NCBI GenBank assembly: GCA_021521415.1
Contig: JAIQDT010000167.1
Location: 2,548,501-2,612,500, forward strand
Length of the DNA stretch: 64,000 bases
Direction of reading: 5' to 3'
DNA from: Bidens hawaiensis
Lineage: Eukaryota; Streptophyta; Magnoliopsida; Asterales; Asteraceae
A program made the position numbers and the translations under genes. Shown here in pieces: positions 60,570 through 64,000 of the stretch (positions within the stretch are counted from its first letter, which is position 1; the number at the start of each line of letters is the position of its first letter). The notes beneath the pieces were generated by a model. It ran no database searches and had not been told where the DNA came from. It was given only the letters and a program-made list of their open reading frames with translations.

Positions 60570-63097
60570 AGTGACACACAACGGTCGAAGATGTTGAGAG
60601 CATTCTTAACCCATCCTTTATATCATGTGAGAGTAATTTGTAAATTATATGGTGAAGTCACGGGTGGTTGTGAGTGTTTATTATAAGATAGACAGAAAAA
60701 GTAGTGATTTTTTTGTAAATTTGAGGAAATTTTGTTTGGCCATATATGTTTTTTACTATTTGTTGAATTAGTTGTGAGTAGAGAAGAGAGGAATTGTAAT
60801 TATAAATTTATAAAAAGTATTATTTAATTTATAGATTTAGAGATGAGGGACGAAAGAAGAATGCTCTAATGCCTCATCGGTCAATACGGCTACAATTTGT
60901 TTCTTCTTTTTTCAAATTTCTGAAAACAAAAATCCATGTGCTTTCTGGATTATTATTTTTTATTGTCCGAATAACTTATGAATCTTGTGAAGACCAGAAC
61001 TATTGTCACGTCACGCTTTCACTTACCACCAATCATTTTGTTTTTATTGCGGATAAGAAAAATGAGATTTTATCTTTTCATCAATTAAAGGCATTTTAAT
61101 AATCATCACTCATTTTTATATCCATATATATGCAAAGGGAATGTACAAACAAAACACATATATATATATAATTAGATTTTTTAATATTATACAGTTCCAA
61201 TTTGTATTTATATATCACCGTTAGAATACGCTAACCCTGATCGACTTACTTGGTCGTGATCAACTTACCTAATAAAGGGAAACCAAAAATCGTCACTGAT
61301 CTTCAAAAATAAAATTTAAATTAGATTCCGATACGTTATTTCAGTCGTAGAATGAGAATAACCCCCCTGTGAACCATCTACATGATTAAGACATTGATAA
61401 TCTATTGCTGCATGACATATCACTATCATGCTAGCTATATTATCACCGTGATCCTCCGATAAGTTATGTATATCTTTGTCCGGTTTCCGTGAAAAACATT
61501 AGCGACATATATTAACGGTTGCCACTTACAACGAGAAAGAACACTAGGGATAGGGATGACAATAAAATGAGGTTGGGACCGGTATTGAATCCCGGTCTCA
61601 TACCAATTGTAAAATTGGGTTGTGTGCATGTGCTAATACACACTTGGTAATTACCCATGTATTGGGTATTCCTGTATCTTTATTAGAAAAATAGGGACAA
61701 TGATTTTCATATACATTATACATGTTTTTACTATCTTATATTATTAATGTGAAAATAATAAAATTTATAAGTTAGTAGATTATTCTATTAACTAAGTACA
61801 AAGGACAATAAAAGGATTTACAATATTGTTAGTGAATAGGTAGGATCTTGTCGGGCAATGGGTTAATGAGACCGGCTATCACATAATACCATTCATGTCT
61901 GATACCCGTAAAAATTACAACTTATTTCATACTTGGTCACATACCCGAATACCTATCATGAATGTTTGAAGTGATGGGTTTACCTGTCAAGTTTGTCATT
62001 TCTAGATATCATGCAAATTTTATCAATGAAATTTTTCTTATTTTCTTAAAGTGACTATTTAATATATTGTTATGGATTAGGATTATTGAAAACCACATTG
62101 AGTTGAAATGAAAGAACCACGAGAATTTCTATCAACCAATACATTTTTTTCATTTATATTGTATGCTATTTACATATACAAAAAAAAAAAAAAAAATAGG
62201 TGAACTATTTACATTTATGAAACAATCGTTTGAAAAAAATGTGTAAGTAATGTATAATTTACATTGGTTACAAATATAACAAGCAGTGTTTTTTTATTAA
62301 CATTTAATTTGGAACGATTATTACATATATATGTAAATAGTCGAGCTATGTATGTTTTTTTGTCAATTTATTATATAATATTACTTTTTTTATATGCAAT
62401 TAATATATTATCTTACTATACTAATAAAAGAAAATAATAATGCTTAGTTGTCTTAATCACATTCTATCCTAGCATAAATATTCTAATCTCTCTTCTTTTT
62501 AATCCATGCTATCCATGAGTCATGGGTGAAAATAGTTTGACCCATGAGTTACCACATTTTCAATATATTTGAGGATATTATGCACACGTTAATAACCATT
62601 TACAACAATTTAATATCTAAAAATTATGCTTAATGTATACCTTAGTTTTTACTAAAGAAGTCAACATTTTTAAACAATAAGGACTCACGAATTCAGTTTG
62701 AATAATACAAAGTTTTTCACTTCATATATGTATAAAGTCTTAATTATGCTATTTAATTTAAATTTTTAATTATGTGATTATTTAATTTTGAATCTTTAAT
62801 TTAATATTCTAAACATAAATCATTTAAAAAAAACTTTTAACATTAAAATATGATTAGTTATAACAAAAAATTTGGAGTCATAAAATCATATTTTTGTGTT
62901 AAAAAGTTATAATCCGAGTTAGAAACCATCAATTTGTTTTTTTTTACTTCATAAACACCTATGTACTTCTAATTTTTGGTTTTATTATTGTTATGAATCC
63001 GTTTGAATATGTTTTTACTGATTCTTCTAACTTATAGTGGTATTAAATTTATAGCATTATTTATTTCATGTTTATCTTTTTCCATATTGAAGAGGTA
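60570..63097. other. AT-rich intergenic sequence, no gene seen
   Basis: About 2.5 kb with no recognisable coding region. 61549-62013 has weak inverted ends (GGGATGACAA and TTGTCATTTC) suggesting a decayed hAT-like element with a pair of near-complementary ACCGG-containing segments. The rest is AT-rich with short homopolymers. The ORFs at 60869 and 61435 lack family resemblance. Confidence 0.5.
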
Positions 63098-63199
63098 TGT
63101 ACCCGACTTAACACCGAGCGGGGCGGGTCAACCCACAAGATATGGACAAGAGGCTTGAAATCAAGATATCATGAAGGCACAAAGCCAAAACCTATGTGC

Positions 63200-63430
63200 A
63201 TGGCGCATATCACATATGCTCACGCATCACATATGCTCACGCATCACATATGCCCACGCGTATCACATGCTCACGCACCATATATGCTCACGCATATCAC
63301 ATCTGCGCGTGGCGCATATCACATGCTCACGCATCATATATGCTCACGCATATCACATCTGCGCGTGGCGCATCTGCGCGTGGCGCATATTACATATGCT
63401 TGCGCATATCACATCTGCGCATGAAAAATC
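63200..63430. repeat. Tandem array of GCGCATATCACAT units
   Basis: About ten or more units near 20-25 bases, alternating CATATCACATATGCTCACG with CATCTGCGCGTGGCG. It is open in all three plus frames because the units lack stops. Confidence 0.85.
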
Positions 63431-63801
63431 TGCGCGTGAGAATAAAGAGAAGACCTCGCGCATCCTTAGGATAGGCGCATATCACACATGCACATAATCA
63501 ACCTCGTCCTTATCCAAATCAGGATAAGGACAACCTTGATTGTGCTCGTCAGACAACCTTCCAGAAGGTATCCTTTAAGGAATAAGAATATGCTGATGTT
63601 GACAGCTGCAAATGTAAGGTGGACAACTCAGCAAAACCCATGTGCCACCACGTGATTGCACATGGGTCAGGTGAAATACCTAGGTCAGAGAATAATCAAT
63701 GAAAAAGCACCAGGTGTCCTAAGGACACGTGGCGCAAAGCGATAGGAGGAGGCCAAAAAGGCCCTAATGGGATCTGAGCCCAATCATTGGAAACCCTAGC
63801 A

Positions 63802-63809
63802 CTATAAAT
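63802..63809 (+). promoter_or_regulatory. TATA box of the terminal LTR
   Basis: CTATAAATACC, about 30 bases before a CT-rich likely transcript start. Upstream GTGGCGC and CACGTGG words resemble G-box-type sites. Confidence 0.65.
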
Positions 63810-64000
63810 ACCACACCACCTCCACAAGGGGAGGCAAGCAAGAAAATACATTCCAATTCCTTACTCACTCTCAGATTATTATTATCTTCTCCTACAATCT
63901 CTTATTCTCACACCGGAGGGTTACCCCAAAGAGGACCCCTTTGTCCCTTTCTGAGGGGTAAGTTCACGGTGCTGCTCGTTTTGTAGGTGGAAGAATTCAT

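Larger units (their letters stand above)
63098..64000 (+). repeat. 5' part of a GC-richer LTR (probable gypsy), cut by the window end
   Basis: Probable start TGTACCCGACTTAACACC. U3 carries a tandem array of GCGCATATCACATATGCTCA-like units (63200-63430), then CACGTGGCGC words, a TATA box (63802-63809) and a pyrimidine-rich R region (ATTATTATCTTCTCC, CTTATTCTCACACCGGAGG) typical of gypsy LTRs. The right end lies beyond the window. The overlapping ORFs at 63068-63497 are products of the repeat. Confidence 0.65.

Noticed and set aside
61549..62013. Confident hAT element
   Set aside because: Inverted ends are short and imperfect and no clean 8-bp duplication was found, so it is mentioned only as a possibility.
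63068..63497. Three overlapping ORFs of 92-118 codons rich in His, Ala and Arg
   Set aside because: All three come from a stop-free tandem DNA repeat in an LTR promoter region.

Overview
This window is repeat-rich plant nuclear DNA, almost entirely LTR retrotransposons nested in one another. I found no host protein gene, rRNA, true tRNA gene or CRISPR array. The Ty1/copia, Ty3/gypsy chromovirus (Tekay-like) and Tat-type families, the Au-like SINE and the style of the extra retrotransposon ORFs point to a dicot, most likely Asteraceae. The species is not identifiable from the sequence alone.

Layout. 1-5105: 3' part of a Tekay-like gypsy pol, its 2,019-bp LTR (1964-3982), then a primer-binding site and leader running the same way. 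5111-10162: a non-autonomous copia element (D, duplication TTATG) carrying a gypsy solo LTR (5811-7829, duplication ATTTG). 10168-12303 and 56687-60569: the two halves of an old copia element (F), split by about 44 kb of nested insertions. 12304-14357 with 18886-19447 and 54416-55235: remains of a minus-strand gypsy element (C), hit by a solo LTR (14360-18885) that itself holds a solo LTR (16463-18730, duplication ATTAT). 60570-63097: AT-rich sequence without genes. 63098-64000: the start of another LTR that runs off the window.

The central block is a nest readable from target-site duplications. Tat element B (19448-54410, ATATG) was hit by a gypsy solo LTR (21546-47999, CCTTC). That LTR was hit by Tat element A (21616-45744, ACTAT), and A was hit inside its integrase by a 14-kb copia element (25762-39807, TTATT). 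LTR divergence falls in the same order, and the copia LTRs differ at only 2 of 439 positions.

The most interesting object is that young copia element. It has gag and pol in different frames, an extra internal LTR of a second copia family, and a third reading frame of about 900 codons downstream of pol. That ORF has its own TATA box and a plausible 5'-UTR intron. Arrays of the 9-mer GGCGAAGTT and its inverse occur at every promoter-like site of the element. Copia D has the same layout with another motif (GCGAATG/CATTCGC), so this looks like a family-wide design. Separately, Tat element A carries an antisense, apparently spliced gene between pol and its 3' LTR. All pol genes seen here carry stops, frameshifts or catalytic changes.
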